Counted from the stretch's first letter, positions 25,039-35,169 are shown. The stretch: 64,000 nt of DNA from Streptomyces sp. NBC_00569 (GCF_036345255.1 NZ_CP107783.1:5502001-5566000), one strand, 5' to 3'. Program-made: numbers and translations. The notes: generated from the sequence alone by a model not told the origin.

Positions 25039-26712
25039 GTGGAGAACCTCAGTCGACGCGGGTTGTTGGGCAGCGCGATAGCGGTGGCGGCCGTGACGGT
25101 GACGGGAACCGGCGCGCGGGCCGCCACGGCACAGCCCGGTGAAGTCCCGCCCATCTGGCGCGAGTTCACCCGCACCCCCTACACGCACCCGCAGATCCCG
25201 TACGTCGGACGGGCCGGGTACCGCGCGGGCCGGCAGGGCTTCGCCCGCCCCCGCGTCGTCGCCGACGTCGTACGCGACTACGGCGCGCGCCCCGACGGCT
25301 CGGCCGACGCCGCCCCCGCGATCAACCGTGCCCTCGCCGACGCCGGACGGGCCGGCGGGGGCACGGTCCACCTGCCCCCGGGCACGTACCGCATCGACGA
25401 CCTCATCCGCATCGGCCACTCCGGCGTCGTCCTGCGCGGCGCGGGCAGCACCCGCACCAAGCTGTACGCGACGCGCAGCCTCACCGAACTCATCGGCGTC
25501 TACGGCTCCCGCTACGGCGGCGACAAGTCCAGCTGGTCCTGGGCGGGCGGCCTGATCTGGCTCTGCCCCGAGGACCGCTTCCGCACCCTCACCGACGCGA
25601 TCAGGGCGAAGGCCTGGCCCTTCGAGGGCTGGACGGGCAACAAGCGCGACGAGTGGGACACGCTGACGGCGGTCGGGCCCGCCACCCGCGGCTCCTGGTC
25701 GGTGACCGTCGCGGACGCGTCCCGCCTCTCCCGGGGCGACCTGGTCCTCCTGCGCCTCGCCGACGACCCCGGCCACACCCTCCTCGAACACATGGCGGGC
25801 GGCGGCCCGGGCCCCGAGGCGTACTACTGGGACGACAAGACCAAGCTCACCTCGTACGTGCCCTACGAATGGCCCGTACGGATCGCCTCCGTGCACGGCC
25901 GCCGCGTCACCTTCGAACGCCCGCTCCCCCTCGACATACGCCCCGAGTGGGACCCCCGGCTGACCACGCACATCGGCGCGCTGACCGGCTCGGGCGTCGA
26001 GGCGCTGACCCTCGAAGCCGTCGAGACCCCGCAGTCGCAGCACCTCCTCGACAAGGGCTACAACGGCGTCGCGTTCCAGTGCGCGTACGACTGCTGGGCC
26101 GACGACGTCACCGTGCGCCACGTCGACAACGGCTTCGGCCTGGTCGCCGCGTCCGCGTGCACGCTGCGCCGCACGCGCGTCGCGGGCCGCGGCTCGCACC
26201 ACCCGTACTTCTGCCGTGAGGGCTCCCACGACAACCTCGTCGAGTCGTTCACGATCGAGCAGCGCACCGTCCCCGCCCCCGCGGGCACGCAGCTGCACGG
26301 CATCAACGTCGAGGGCCTGTCGTCGTACAACGTGTGGTCGCGCGGCGAGATGGAGATGGGCACGTTCGACTCGCACCGCGGCATGCCCTTCGCGAACGTG
26401 CGCACGGACATCACGGTGAACAACAACGGCCGCCACGGAGGGGACGCCTCGGCGGGACCGCTCTTCGGGGCGCGCTTCACGCACTGGAACATCCGCGTCA
26501 CGAACCAGCGCGCCGGTCTGATGCGCCTCGACGGACTCGCGCCGTACAGCGCGACCGTCGCCGTCAACACGGTCCGCGAGTTCGACCAGACCGACGTCCC
26601 GGACTTCACCGGGGATCTGCATGCGCGGCTGGAGCTCTACGGCGACGGGGTGTCGGACACGGTCCGGCCGCGGAACCTGTACGACGCGCAGCGGTCGTCG
26701 GTCGGTCGGTGA
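25039..26712 (+). CDS. Tat-exported parallel beta-helix (pectate lyase-like) protein
   Basis: 557 residues from GTG 25039, chosen because GGAGGG lies 8 nt upstream; GTG 25021 and 25030 are in frame. The N-terminus has a Tat motif (SRRGLLGSA, residues 4-12) and a hydrophobic stretch ending in ARAA. The next block, VRDYGARPDGSADAAPAINRA (in part, about 84), followed by GGTVHLPPGTYRI, is the typical beginning of a pectate-lyase-3/GH28-type right-handed beta helix. A secreted polysaccharide-binding or -cleaving enzyme is likely; catalytic residues cannot be assigned by eye. Confidence 0.8.
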   Translation: MENLSRRGLLGSAIAVAAVTVTGTGARAATAQPGEVPPIWREFTRTPYTHPQIPYVGRAGYRAGRQGFARPRVVADVVRDYGARPDGSADAAPAINRALADAGRAGGGTVHLPPGTYRIDDLIRIGHSGVVLRGAGSTRTKLYATRSLTELIGVYGSRYGGDKSSWSWAGGLIWLCPEDRFRTLTDAIRAKAWPFEGWTGNKRDEWDTLTAVGPATRGSWSVTVADASRLSRGDLVLLRLADDPGHTLLEHMAGGGPGPEAYYWDDKTKLTSYVPYEWPVRIASVHGRRVTFERPLPLDIRPEWDPRLTTHIGALTGSGVEALTLEAVETPQSQHLLDKGYNGVAFQCAYDCWADDVTVRHVDNGFGLVAASACTLRRTRVAGRGSHHPYFCREGSHDNLVESFTIEQRTVPAPAGTQLHGINVEGLSSYNVWSRGEMEMGTFDSHRGMPFANVRTDITVNNNGRHGGDASAGPLFGARFTHWNIRVTNQRAGLMRLDGLAPYSATVAVNTVREFDQTDVPDFTGDLHARLELYGDGVSDTVRPRNLYDAQRSSVGR

Positions 26713-26729
26713 ACGTCAGGCGGTGAACG

Positions 26730-28004
26730 TCAGGCGGTGAGTTCGGGCTCGGCCCCGGCCTTCTCGGGGCTGGGGACGGGAGTGATGAGCTGGTCGTCCG
26801 CGGGCAGCCCCCGCATCAGGATCCAGTACCCGGCCGCCGCGACCGTCCCGATCACCGCGCAGCCCGCCCACAGCCACCCCGCGCCGAACCGGTCGATCGT
26901 CACGCCCGACGCGAGCGGCGCGACCAGGGCCGCCACCGACCACGACATGGAGTACATGCCCTGGTAGCGGCCGCGCCCGTGGGTCGGGGCGAGCCGCGCC
27001 ACCAGGCCGGACTGGGTGGGCGCGTTGACCATCTCGCCGAGCGTCCACACGACGACGATCAGGGCGTACGCGGCCATCGACCCGGCGAAAGCGGTGAGCG
27101 CGAAGCCGTAGCCGATGAGGAGGGAGGAGACCGTCAGGAGCCGGCCCGCGTCGCGCTTCTCGATGAAGCGGGTCAGCGGGATCTGCAGCGCCACGATGAC
27201 GATGCCGTTGACGGCGGCGACGAGCCCGACGTCCGAACTGCTCAGCCCCGCCTGCCCCATGACGATGGGCAACCCGGACGAGGACTGCGTGAAGACGACG
27301 GAGATGAGGAACGACAGCCCCACCATCAGCATGTACCGGCCGTCGCGCAGGACGGTCAGCATGGTCACGTCGGCGACGGGTGCCGCGTCGGGCTTCGGCT
27401 CGGCCCGCTCGGGCCGCGACTCGGGCACCTTCACGAACACCAGGACCGCGCAGGCCAGCGTCATCGCGGACTCCAGGAGGAAGCCGGCGGTGTAGCTGGC
27501 GGCGACGAGGAAACCGGCGTAGACGGAGGAGACGGCGAAGCCGAGGTTGATGGCCCAGTAGTTGAGGGAGAAGGCCCGCACGCGGTCCTTCGGCGCGACG
27601 AGGTCGGCCATCATCGCCTGCACGGCGGGACGCGACGCGTTGGAGGCGACGCCGAGCAGGAAGCCGGTCACCGCGATCCCGGCGGGGTCGCGCACGAAGG
27701 CGAGGACGGCGACGGTCGCGGCGGTCGCGAGCTGCGCGGCGAGGAGGGTGGGGCGCCGCCCGATCCGGTCCGCGAGCACCCCGCCGAGCAGCGACGCGAT
27801 CATGCCGCCGAGCCCGATGAGCGCGGCGACCAGACCCGCGTACGACGCGGAGAAGTGGCGCTCGGTGGTCAGGTACAGCGCCATGAACGTGAGGACGAAG
27901 CCGCCCAGGCGGTTGATCAGGGTGCTGGTCCACAGCCACCAGAACTGGCGCGGCAGACCGGACACACTCTCGTGTGCGGCCCGTCTGAGTGCGGTGACGG
28001 ACAT
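26730..28004 (-). CDS. MFS transporter, 12-TM
   Basis: 424 residues from ATG 28004 with GGGGGG upstream. There are about 12 hydrophobic segments with motif A GGVLADRIGRRPTLL after TM2 (about 70-85) and a charged central loop (ESRPERAEPKPDAAP, about 190-205) separating the two halves. The substrate is unknown. It converges with the beta-helix gene with only 17 bp between stops. Confidence 0.85.
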   Translation of the reverse strand: MSVTALRRAAHESVSGLPRQFWWLWTSTLINRLGGFVLTFMALYLTTERHFSASYAGLVAALIGLGGMIASLLGGVLADRIGRRPTLLAAQLATAATVAVLAFVRDPAGIAVTGFLLGVASNASRPAVQAMMADLVAPKDRVRAFSLNYWAINLGFAVSSVYAGFLVAASYTAGFLLESAMTLACAVLVFVKVPESRPERAEPKPDAAPVADVTMLTVLRDGRYMLMVGLSFLISVVFTQSSSGLPIVMGQAGLSSSDVGLVAAVNGIVIVALQIPLTRFIEKRDAGRLLTVSSLLIGYGFALTAFAGSMAAYALIVVVWTLGEMVNAPTQSGLVARLAPTHGRGRYQGMYSMSWSVAALVAPLASGVTIDRFGAGWLWAGCAVIGTVAAAGYWILMRGLPADDQLITPVPSPEKAGAEPELTA

Positions 28005-28215
28005 CGGGACGGATCCCCCCTGGGGCGCGAGCGGCGTGGGTGCGGCCTGATGGGCCTGTAAGCGGCGCCGGCCATGTCCGTAACTTACGTGGGGGAGAGC
28101 GGCCGCGGCCACTCAATTGACGGTGGCCGTCAATCGTCGGCGGGACCCGCCTCCGTACCGTCCGGCCCGTGGCCGGGCGCGCAGGGCGCCGGAGGCTTGG
28201 ATTAGGCTCAGAGCC

Positions 28216-28977
28216 ATGGCCGACGCACCGTACAAGCTGATCCTCCTCCGCCACGGCGAGAGCGAATGGAACGCGAAGAACCTGTTCACCGGTTGGGTGG
28301 ACGTCAATCTCAACGAGAAGGGCGAGAAGGAGGCAGTCCGCGGCGGTGAGCTGCTCAAGGACGCAGGCCTGCTCCCCGACGTCGTCCACACCTCGCTCCA
28401 GAAGCGCGCGATCCGCACGGCCCAGCTGTCGCTGGAGGCCGCGGACCGCCACTGGATCCCCGTCCACCGCTCCTGGCGCCTGAACGAGCGGCACTACGGT
28501 GCGCTCCAGGGCAAGGACAAGGCGCAGACGCTGGCCGAGTTCGGCGAGGAGCAGTTCATGCTCTGGCGCCGCTCGTACGACACCCCGCCGCCGCCGCTGG
28601 CCCGCGACGCGGAGTACTCCCAGTTCGACGACGCGCGCTACGCGACCCTCCCGCCGGAGCTGCGCCCGCAGACGGAGTGCCTCAAGGACGTCGTCGTCCG
28701 CATGCTCCCGTACTGGTTCGACGGCATCGTCCCGGACCTCCTGGACGGCAAGACGGTCCTGGTGGCGGCGCACGGCAACAGCCTGCGCGCCCTGGTCAAG
28801 CACCTCGACGGCATCTCCGACGCCGACATCGCGGGCCTGAACATCCCGACGGGCATCCCGCTGTCCTACGAGCTCGACGCGGACTTCAAGCCGCTGAACC
28901 CGGGCGGCACGTACCTGGACCCGGACGCGGCCGCGGCGGCGATCGAGGCGGTCAAGAACCAGGGCAAGAAGAAGTAG
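28216..28977 (+). CDS. gpmA: 2,3-bisphosphoglycerate-dependent phosphoglycerate mutase
   Basis: 253 residues, the standard length of dPGM. The catalytic phospho-His is in [10 protein letters not shown] (His 13); the second His is in [10 protein letters not shown] (His 186). Other family blocks are [24 protein letters not shown] and [12 protein letters not shown]. It interconverts 3- and 2-phosphoglycerate in glycolysis and gluconeogenesis in the cytoplasm. TAGGCT lies 7 nt before ATG 28216, so the mRNA is probably leaderless. Confidence 0.95.
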   Translation: MADAPYKLILLRHGESEWNAKNLFTGWVDVNLNEKGEKEAVRGGELLKDAGLLPDVVHTSLQKRAIRTAQLSLEAADRHWIPVHRSWRLNERHYGALQGKDKAQTLAEFGEEQFMLWRRSYDTPPPPLARDAEYSQFDDARYATLPPELRPQTECLKDVVVRMLPYWFDGIVPDLLDGKTVLVAAHGNSLRALVKHLDGISDADIAGLNIPTGIPLSYELDADFKPLNPGGTYLDPDAAAAAIEAVKNQGKKK

Positions 28978-28988
28978 CCGTTGCGATC

Positions 28989-29030
28989 ATGCCCCTGAGC
29001 TGCGCATACAGCGCGGCTTGGGGGCATTTT
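28989..29030 (+). terminator. Terminator after gpmA
   Basis: ATGCCCC (28989-28995) pairs with GGGGCAT (29021-29027). The interior adds AGC/GCT and GCGC/GCGC pairs, and a short T run follows. It lies 11 bp after the gpmA stop. Confidence 0.65.
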
Positions 29031-29216
29031 CATGTGCGGGAACCTCCCTGGGGCTTTCCGTCCGCACCCAGCGGGGCAGGCCCCCTCGTCCTCTCCCGCG
29101 AGTGATCTCGTCACCCGTCCGGTCCGCACGGTGCCGCACATGACGGTGTCCGGGTGCGCAGCCACCGGACCGCACGCACGCTGGGACCGTCGGAGTCGTA
29201 ACCAACGGTGAGGGCC

Positions 29217-30191
29217 ATGATCGTAACGATGGTGTCGATGCCGGACGCGACCGTGACCCGTACGCACCTGTCCGAGGCACGTGAGCGGCTCGCCGCGGCC
29301 CGCTTTCTGATCGTCGACGTCGAGCTGCCGGAGGATGCGCCGGCGGATGGCGGGGGCGTGGCCCGTCAGCTCGGCCTGGAGGCTGACGACCTGGCCTGGT
29401 TCGGCAGGAAGGACGAGCCCGCGCGGGCCGATTTCCTGGGGGAGAAGGCCGGCTTCGTCGTGCCCGTGGTCCACGACGACCAGATCGCCTACGTCCACGC
29501 GCTGGTGACCGAGCAGTTCCTGGTCACCGTTCACCGTGGCTGGGCGGGCATGGCGTCGAACCTCTCCGCGCAGCTCCGGCACGAGAGGCCACCCGACGTC
29601 GTGGCTGTGCTCTTCCTGCTCTTCCAGGAGGCGCTGGCGACCTTCCGGCGGGCCGCCGTGCAGGACCTGCTGCTGACGGAGGAACTCGAGGACGACATGT
29701 TCCAGCAACGGCGCCCCGAGCAGGTCTACCGCCTGTCGAAGCTGCGACGGCGCTCCGCCCTGCTGCACCACTCCCTGCTTCCCTACCTTCAGGTGGTGGA
29801 CGAGGTCTTCACCCGCCGGATGCTGAACCCAAACTTTCCGGCGGAGCGGCAAAGGCTCGCCCAGGAGTTCCAGCACGCGGCGAGGCTGGTCCTGACGGAC
29901 ATCGAGTCCCTCCAGGACGCCTCCCGTCGCGCTTTCGCCAGCTACTCCTCCCTCGCCGCGGGCGAGCAGAACGGCGTGATCAACCGGCTGGCCATCGTGT
30001 CGACGATCTTCCTGCCGCTGACGTTCCTGAGCGGGTTCTTCGGCATGAACTTCACCTACCTGACCGACGAACTGGAGAGCAAGGTCGTCTTCTGGCTGCT
30101 CGCCGTGGGGCTTCAGGTGGCCGTCCTGTTCGTGGCCTTCTACGTACTGCACCGCACCCGCATCTGGCGGCGGCTGCGGGACGAGGACTAG
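29217..30191 (+). CDS. CorA-family divalent metal ion transporter
   Basis: 324 residues from ATG 29217 (GGTGAGG upstream; GTG 29208 is in frame). It has a large N-terminal cytoplasmic domain, then a long helix ending in NRLAIVSTIFLPLTFLSGFFGMNF (TM1 with the diagnostic GMN at about residue 285) and TM2 at about 295-315, and a basic C-terminus RTRIWRRLR. It forms a pentameric Mg2+ (or Co2+/Ni2+) channel in the membrane. GMN followed by FTYL differs from the more usual MPE-type loop, so ion selectivity is uncertain. Confidence 0.9.
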   Translation: MIVTMVSMPDATVTRTHLSEARERLAAARFLIVDVELPEDAPADGGGVARQLGLEADDLAWFGRKDEPARADFLGEKAGFVVPVVHDDQIAYVHALVTEQFLVTVHRGWAGMASNLSAQLRHERPPDVVAVLFLLFQEALATFRRAAVQDLLLTEELEDDMFQQRRPEQVYRLSKLRRRSALLHHSLLPYLQVVDEVFTRRMLNPNFPAERQRLAQEFQHAARLVLTDIESLQDASRRAFASYSSLAAGEQNGVINRLAIVSTIFLPLTFLSGFFGMNFTYLTDELESKVVFWLLAVGLQVAVLFVAFYVLHRTRIWRRLRDED

Positions 30192-30346
30192 GACGGGGAC
30201 CGTCCGATCCGGCCCATCATGTGTCCACGTTGCGCCCGTGTCGTTGATGAGGGCAAGGAGCGGACTCCACGATCGGGCCTCCCACCCGCGCAGGCGGCGC
30301 GGACGGGAGGCATCTTCATGAGCGGGGCCGGGGGATTTCGGGTTCG

Positions 30347-31630
30347 TCACCTCGCCGCGGGCTGGGCCGGCAGGTTGAACACGTTGTCCGGGGAGATGAT
30401 CTTGGTGATCGCCTGGCCGAAGAGGGTGCTCGGCTCCGCGTTGTCGTGGTTGATGTCCGTGTTCAGGACCACCACGAGCGTCGCCTTGGCCGACGGCAGG
30501 TAGATCGTCAGGGACTCGTAGCCGGGCAGGGAGCCGTTGTGGCCTATCCAGCCCTGGACGTTGAAGATGCCGAGGCCGTAGCCCGCGCCCGGGATCGTGG
30601 TCTTCGGGGTGATGAGGCGCTGCTTCTGCGTGGCGGGGCTGATCATCGCGTCACCGTCGGGGAACGTGCCCGTGGCGACCGTGGGTGCCCAGATGCGCAG
30701 GTCGTTGAGCGTGGAGATCATCGCGCCCGCGGCCCAGCCCCAGGAAGGGTTCCAGTCGGCCGTGTCCTCGATCTTCCCGTTCGCGGTCTGGTTCGTGTAG
30801 CCCTGCGAGTGCGGCTGCGGGAACTCGTTGCCGGTCGGGAACAGTGTCTGCTTCATGCCGGCCGGGGTGAGGATGTGGTCCTGGATGTAGTCGTGGAGCG
30901 GCCGGCCGCTCTCCTTCTCGACCACGAGGCCGAGCAGGATGAGGTTGGTGTTGGAGTAGTAGAACTGCTTGCCCGGCTCGAACAGCACGGGGTGCTTGAA
31001 CGAGTAGTCGAGGAGCTGCTGCGGGGTGAACGGCCGCTCCGGATTCGACGTCAGCGCCTTGTAGAAGCCGTCGTCCTCGGAGTAGTTGAAGAGTCCGCTG
31101 CGCATCTCGGCGAGCTGACGGATCGTGATCTTGTCCCCGTTGGGGACACCGTCGATGTACTTCCCGATCGGGTCGTCGAGGCCGACCTTCTTCTCGTCGA
31201 CCAGTTGCAGGATCGAGGTGACGGTGAAGGTCTTGGTCTCGCTGCCGATACGCATGTGCAGGTCGGGCGACATCTTCTGGCCGGTGCTCTTGTCGGCCAC
31301 GCCGAAGGACTTCACGTACTCGCCCTTGTCCGGCGTCCACACACCGACGGTCACACCCGGAACGTTCGCCTCGTCCATGACTTTCTGCACGGCGGTGTCG
31401 AGCTCCTTCTCCACGGCGGGAGTGAGCTTCTGAACCTGGCCCGGCGTCGCCGACCCGGAATCGGTCGGCGAGGGCGGGTCGGTGGCGCGGACGACGGAGG
31501 CGGAGCTGGGGCCGGCGGAAACGGAGGCCGGCGTGGCGAGCGCGGACCCACCCGCTGTCGGCACCGCGAGCGTCCCCACCGCTACGGCGGTCACAGCCCC
31601 CCTGCGCAATCCCCTGGGCGAACGCGTCAT
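30347..31630 (-). CDS. Secreted serine beta-lactamase-like / DD-peptidase family hydrolase
   Basis: 427 residues from ATG 31630 (TTGGAG 8 nt upstream). The signal peptide is at about residues 8-32 (VTAVAVGTLAVPTAGGSALA). The catalytic S-x-x-K is in RIGSETKTFT, the second motif Y-S-N in FYYSNTNLI and the third H-x-G in GHNGSLPGY. This is the class C beta-lactamase / R61 DD-carboxypeptidase fold. Members in Streptomyces are mostly DD-carboxypeptidases or esterases; a true beta-lactamase role is not shown. Confidence 0.88.
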   Translation of the reverse strand: MTRSPRGLRRGAVTAVAVGTLAVPTAGGSALATPASVSAGPSSASVVRATDPPSPTDSGSATPGQVQKLTPAVEKELDTAVQKVMDEANVPGVTVGVWTPDKGEYVKSFGVADKSTGQKMSPDLHMRIGSETKTFTVTSILQLVDEKKVGLDDPIGKYIDGVPNGDKITIRQLAEMRSGLFNYSEDDGFYKALTSNPERPFTPQQLLDYSFKHPVLFEPGKQFYYSNTNLILLGLVVEKESGRPLHDYIQDHILTPAGMKQTLFPTGNEFPQPHSQGYTNQTANGKIEDTADWNPSWGWAAGAMISTLNDLRIWAPTVATGTFPDGDAMISPATQKQRLITPKTTIPGAGYGLGIFNVQGWIGHNGSLPGYESLTIYLPSAKATLVVVLNTDINHDNAEPSTLFGQAITKIISPDNVFNLPAQPAAR

Positions 31631-31823
31631 GAGCTGACTCCAACCACGTGAGGAGAACCCACAGGAAGAACCCAGACCATCGTAGGGCGGGGCCCCACGC
31701 ACCGCCTCTCCAGTCACCACAGCCCCTGTAGTCACTGGGGACAGCGTGGTCACCGCCTCTCCGACGGCTCCCCGCTCATCGCCACCGGCACCCGGTGCCC
31801 GCGGGCCGGTGGACACGGCCGGG

Positions 31824-32346
31824 TCAGTCGACCCCACGCAGGCAGACCCGGCTGCGCTGCGCATCGATCGGATGCACCGCCACCTCAAGGGAGTTCAACT
31901 CGCCCGCGCAGGGCGCGCACACCGGCCCCCCGCGCACGTCCGCAAGCGTCTCCGGCTCCTTCAGCCCGAGGTGCGCGAACGGCGTCATGGGCTTCACCGA
32001 CCGGGTCAGGGCCTCGGCGCGGTGGGTGAGTGGCTGCTCGGGGGCGAGCCGCGTCAAGAACGCGTCCACGCGCGCGGTCGGCACCGTGAAGGCCAGAAGG
32101 AGCCCGTCGTCCTGGAACCCGTTCTGGTGGGCGGCCCGCCGGTCGGTGGCCTCGTCAGGAATCGGTACGCGCATCTGATCGCCCACCTCGGCGGGGGGTC
32201 ACGCCTGATGTCCAGGTGGGGACTTGCCGACGACCATCCGCACCGGCATCACGCCCGGCGCCGGCGCCGCCCCCCGAGCATGCCGAGATCAGGGCGAAGA
32301 CCGCGAGGCCCAGCGCACCGGCGGACAAGCCCCGCACGGAGGGCAT
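31824..32346 (-). pseudogene. Disrupted lipoprotein gene
   Basis: From ATG 32346 the frame encodes a lipoprotein signal (MPSVRGLSAGALGLAVFALI then SACSGGG, lipobox Cys at about residue 22) but ends soon at 32155. The downstream frame (VGDQMRVPIPDEATDRRAAH to the stop at 31824, about 120 residues) has good coding character and no start with a ribosome binding site. In this second frame upstream DNA reads MPVRMVVGKSP, then a TGA at 32199-32201. The simplest reading is one gene of about 170 residues broken by a frame change near 32250 and a stop (or two compensating indels) near 32200. The family is unknown to me. Sequencing error in the G/C runs is possible. Confidence 0.5.
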
Positions 32347-32654
32347 CGAGGAGGGCCGCACCTTCACCGTGCATCCCCATTGCGTCCGATGTCGGTGCGG
32401 GTTCCGTCCCGTCCGGCCCATGCCATCGATGAACCCGCCCTCTCCCGGGACCTGTTGGCCAGACGCGTGGCCTTCAGGCTCACAGACACTGTCCGGGGCG
32501 GCGGCGGTTGCGCGAAGGGCCCGGTTCCGGACGAGCGGATGGGCCCTCGCCTCGGGCTACGACGTCGGCGAAGTGAAGTCCCCGATGCGCTGTTCTGCGT
32601 GTGGACGCAGGTGGGATGGGGGTGGTTCGCGGTGCCCGGCTCGGCGGGCCGCCG
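32347..32654. other. Intergenic stretch without supported gene
   Basis: About 300 bp between the disrupted lipoprotein gene and the NCS1 permease. Short open frames exist on both strands but none has a ribosome binding site, a family motif or consistent third-position GC. It may contain further decayed coding DNA, for example around 32425-32600, but I cannot identify it. Confidence 0.4.
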
Positions 32655-34091
32655 TCACGCGGTCGCGGAAGCGGACCGCGTCCTCGCTGTCGTGTCGGCC
32701 TCCGTCACCGCGGTCCCGCCCCGCATCGCCACCCGGCGCGCCCACACGTAGTACACGGGAGCCGTCACCACCAGGCCCACGAGCCAGGACAGGTCCGCGC
32801 CGCCGAGCGGGGCGACCAGGGGGCCCGTGTACAGCGACGTGGCGACGAAGGGGAGTTGGACCGCGATGCCGATCGCGTACGAGGTCAGGGCCACCGGGTT
32901 GAAGCGGCCGTAGCGCCCGCCGTCGGGCGCGAAGAGGTCGCCGAGGGCGTAGCGCCCGCGGTGGACGAGATAGAAGTCGATGAGGTTGATCGCCGTCCAA
33001 GGGACGAGGACGACGAGCAGGACCAGTACGAGGTTCACGAAGCTGGAGACGAAGTCGCTGGACAGCGCCGTCGCGATGAGCAGCGCGCCCACGAGGACCG
33101 CCGCGGAGACGACGCCGCGTGCCCTCTGGCGCGGGGTCCACGCGGGGCGGAACGTCTGGCAGACGGTGATCAGGGACAGCACCGCGCCGTAGAGGTTGAG
33201 CGCGTTGTGGTTGATGACCGAGAAGAGGAAGAGGAGCAGCACGACCGGGCCGAAACCGCCCGCCGCGCTGTCGAAGCCCGCCACGGTGTCGTCCGTGCCG
33301 GGCGACGCGAGGCCGATCACCGTGCCCGCGAGGAACGGCAGCGTCGAGCCGAGACACGAACCCCAGTACGTGGCCCAGAAGGTCGACGCCGTACGTACGG
33401 TGCGCGGCAGGTAGCGGGAGTAGTCGGAGACGTACGGGGCGAAGGCCAGTTGCCACAGGGCGCTCAGGGACACCGTCGCGAGCCAGCCCGCGAACGTGAA
33501 GGAGCCCGCGGAGAAGAAGCCGCCGGGCAGGCCGCGCGCGACCACCATGGCAAGGCCGACCAGGATGCCCGCCCCGAGCACCCACGTCGCGATCTTGTTG
33601 AGGGTGTGGATGAGGCGGTAGCCGACCCAGCAGATCAGCGCCGAGCCGACCGCCCCCAGCACGATGCCCGCGTCGACGGGCACGGCGGGCGCGAGGCCGT
33701 GCAGCGACTTGCCCGCCAGGATGATGTTCGAGGCGAAGAAGCCTATGTACATCGCGGCCGCCACGACCACGATGAGCAGGGCGCCCACGCTGCCGAACTG
33801 CGCCCGGCTCTGGATCATCTGCGGGACGCCGAGCTGCGGGCCCTGCGCCGAGTGCAGCGCCATGAAGACGGCGCCGACGAGCTGGCCCACCAGGATCGCC
33901 GCGACGCTCGACCAGAACGACTGGTGGAAGACCTGGACGCCCATGGCGCCGGTGACCAGCGGCAGCGGCGCGATGTTCGTGCCGAACCACATGGTGAACA
34001 GGTCACGGACGCGGCCGTGGCGCTCGTTCTCGGGGACGTGGTCGATGGTGTGCTGCTCGACGGCCGGGGCCGCCTCGGGTGTGGCGGGCAT
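32655..34091 (-). CDS. NCS1-family nucleobase/cation symporter
   Basis: 478 residues from ATG 34091 (GGGAG 6 nt upstream) with about 12 hydrophobic segments. Family blocks are FTMWFGTNIAPLPLVTGAMG (in part, TM1, about 32-50) and the cytoplasmic/TM signature FAPYVSDYSRYLPRTV (about 205). NCS1 carriers import cytosine, purines, allantoin, hydantoins or related N-heterocycles with a cation. The gene is divergent from a LysR regulator that also faces the flavin-monooxygenase operon, so it probably imports that pathway's substrate. Confidence 0.85.
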   Translation of the reverse strand: MPATPEAAPAVEQHTIDHVPENERHGRVRDLFTMWFGTNIAPLPLVTGAMGVQVFHQSFWSSVAAILVGQLVGAVFMALHSAQGPQLGVPQMIQSRAQFGSVGALLIVVVAAAMYIGFFASNIILAGKSLHGLAPAVPVDAGIVLGAVGSALICWVGYRLIHTLNKIATWVLGAGILVGLAMVVARGLPGGFFSAGSFTFAGWLATVSLSALWQLAFAPYVSDYSRYLPRTVRTASTFWATYWGSCLGSTLPFLAGTVIGLASPGTDDTVAGFDSAAGGFGPVVLLLFLFSVINHNALNLYGAVLSLITVCQTFRPAWTPRQRARGVVSAAVLVGALLIATALSSDFVSSFVNLVLVLLVVLVPWTAINLIDFYLVHRGRYALGDLFAPDGGRYGRFNPVALTSYAIGIAVQLPFVATSLYTGPLVAPLGGADLSWLVGLVVTAPVYYVWARRVAMRGGTAVTEADTTARTRSASATA

Positions 34092-34208
34092 ACGGACTCC
34101 CTGTCCGGAAAACGAGAGGGCGGGCGGGGGTGTTCGGGCATGCGGGTCGGTTGGGGAGTCTCGCCACCCTCGCAATCCCCGGTCAAACATCGATTTCCCG
34201 GGAGTTAC

Positions 34209-34227
34209 ATCTGTTTTCGAGATGCAG
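34209..34227. promoter_or_regulatory. LysR-type candidate binding site 1
   Basis: ATCTGTTTTCGAGATGCAG contains ATCT-N7-AGAT, which fits the T-N11-A rule of LysR-type sites. It is shared (15 of 19 bases) with 35232-35250 upstream of the operon. It lies between the divergent permease and lysR-like genes. Confidence 0.5.
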
Positions 34228-34260
34228 ACAGCTCGCGGGCGCCCGGGGCACAATCCCGCC

Positions 34261-35169
34261 ATGGCCAAGGACGCGAACTTCACCCTCGTGCAGCTGAGGT
34301 ACTTCCTCGCCGCCGCCGAGCTCGGCGGCATGACCGCCGCCGCGCACCGCATCAACGTCTCGCAGTCCGCGGTCTCCACCGCCGTGCACCACCTGGAGCG
34401 CGAGCTCGGTGTGCAGCTCCTGATCCGCCGGCACGCGAAGGGGCTGGAGCTGACGGCCGCGGGGGAGCGGTTCCTGCACGAGCTGCGCGGCTTCCTCACC
34501 CACGCCGACGAACTCGCCGAATCGGCCAGGAGCCTGGGCGCCGACCTCGTGGGCGAGCTGGCGGTGGGCTGCTTCCAGACGCTCGCCCCGTTCTATCTGC
34601 CCCGCCTGCTGCGGGAGTTCGGCGAGCGCCAGCCCGCCGTGCGCGTCGAGGTCGTCGAGGGCGACATCCCGGCCGTGCAGGAGAGTCTGCGCACGGGCGC
34701 CTGCGAACTGGCGCTGCTCTACGACATGGACCTCGACGCCGACATCGAGTGCGAGGTCCTCGCGATGGCCCCGCCCTACGCCCTGGTCCCCGAGGGCCAC
34801 CGGCTCGCGGGCGGCGGCCGGGCCCGCCTCGCGGACCTCGCGGACGAGCCGATGATCCTGCTCGACCTGCCCGCCAGCCGCGACTACTTCCGGTCCGTCG
34901 CCGCCAAGGCCGGCGTCGAGCCGCGTGTCAGCCACCGCACGAGGAGCTACGAGACGGTGCGCGCCCTCGTCGCCGCCGGATACGGCTGGTCGCTGCTCAA
35001 TCAGCGGCCCGCGCACGACCGCACGTACGACGGTTCGAGCGTCGTCGCCCTGCCGCTCGCCGACGCGCTGCCCGCGCTCCCCGTCGTCCTGGCGAAGCTG
35101 CGCGGGGTCCGGCTGACGGGCCGCGCGCAGGCGTTCGCGACGGCGTGCCGGGAGGCGCTCAGGTCCTGA
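34261..35169 (+). CDS. LysR-family regulator of the catabolic cluster
   Basis: 302 residues. The N-terminal winged HTH is LRYFLAAAELGGMTAAAHRI (in part, about 11-30) then NVSQSAVSTAVHHLERELGVQLL. The co-inducer domain spans about 95-295. ATG 34261 has a weak CACAAT box 6 nt upstream and no Shine-Dalgarno. It lies between the divergent NCS1 permease and the co-directional operon starting at 35307; motif copies at 34209 and 35232 suggest it controls both. The co-inducer is probably a pathway intermediate. Confidence 0.88.
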   Translation: MAKDANFTLVQLRYFLAAAELGGMTAAAHRINVSQSAVSTAVHHLERELGVQLLIRRHAKGLELTAAGERFLHELRGFLTHADELAESARSLGADLVGELAVGCFQTLAPFYLPRLLREFGERQPAVRVEVVEGDIPAVQESLRTGACELALLYDMDLDADIECEVLAMAPPYALVPEGHRLAGGGRARLADLADEPMILLDLPASRDYFRSVAAKAGVEPRVSHRTRSYETVRALVAAGYGWSLLNQRPAHDRTYDGSSVVALPLADALPALPVVLAKLRGVRLTGRAQAFATACREALRS

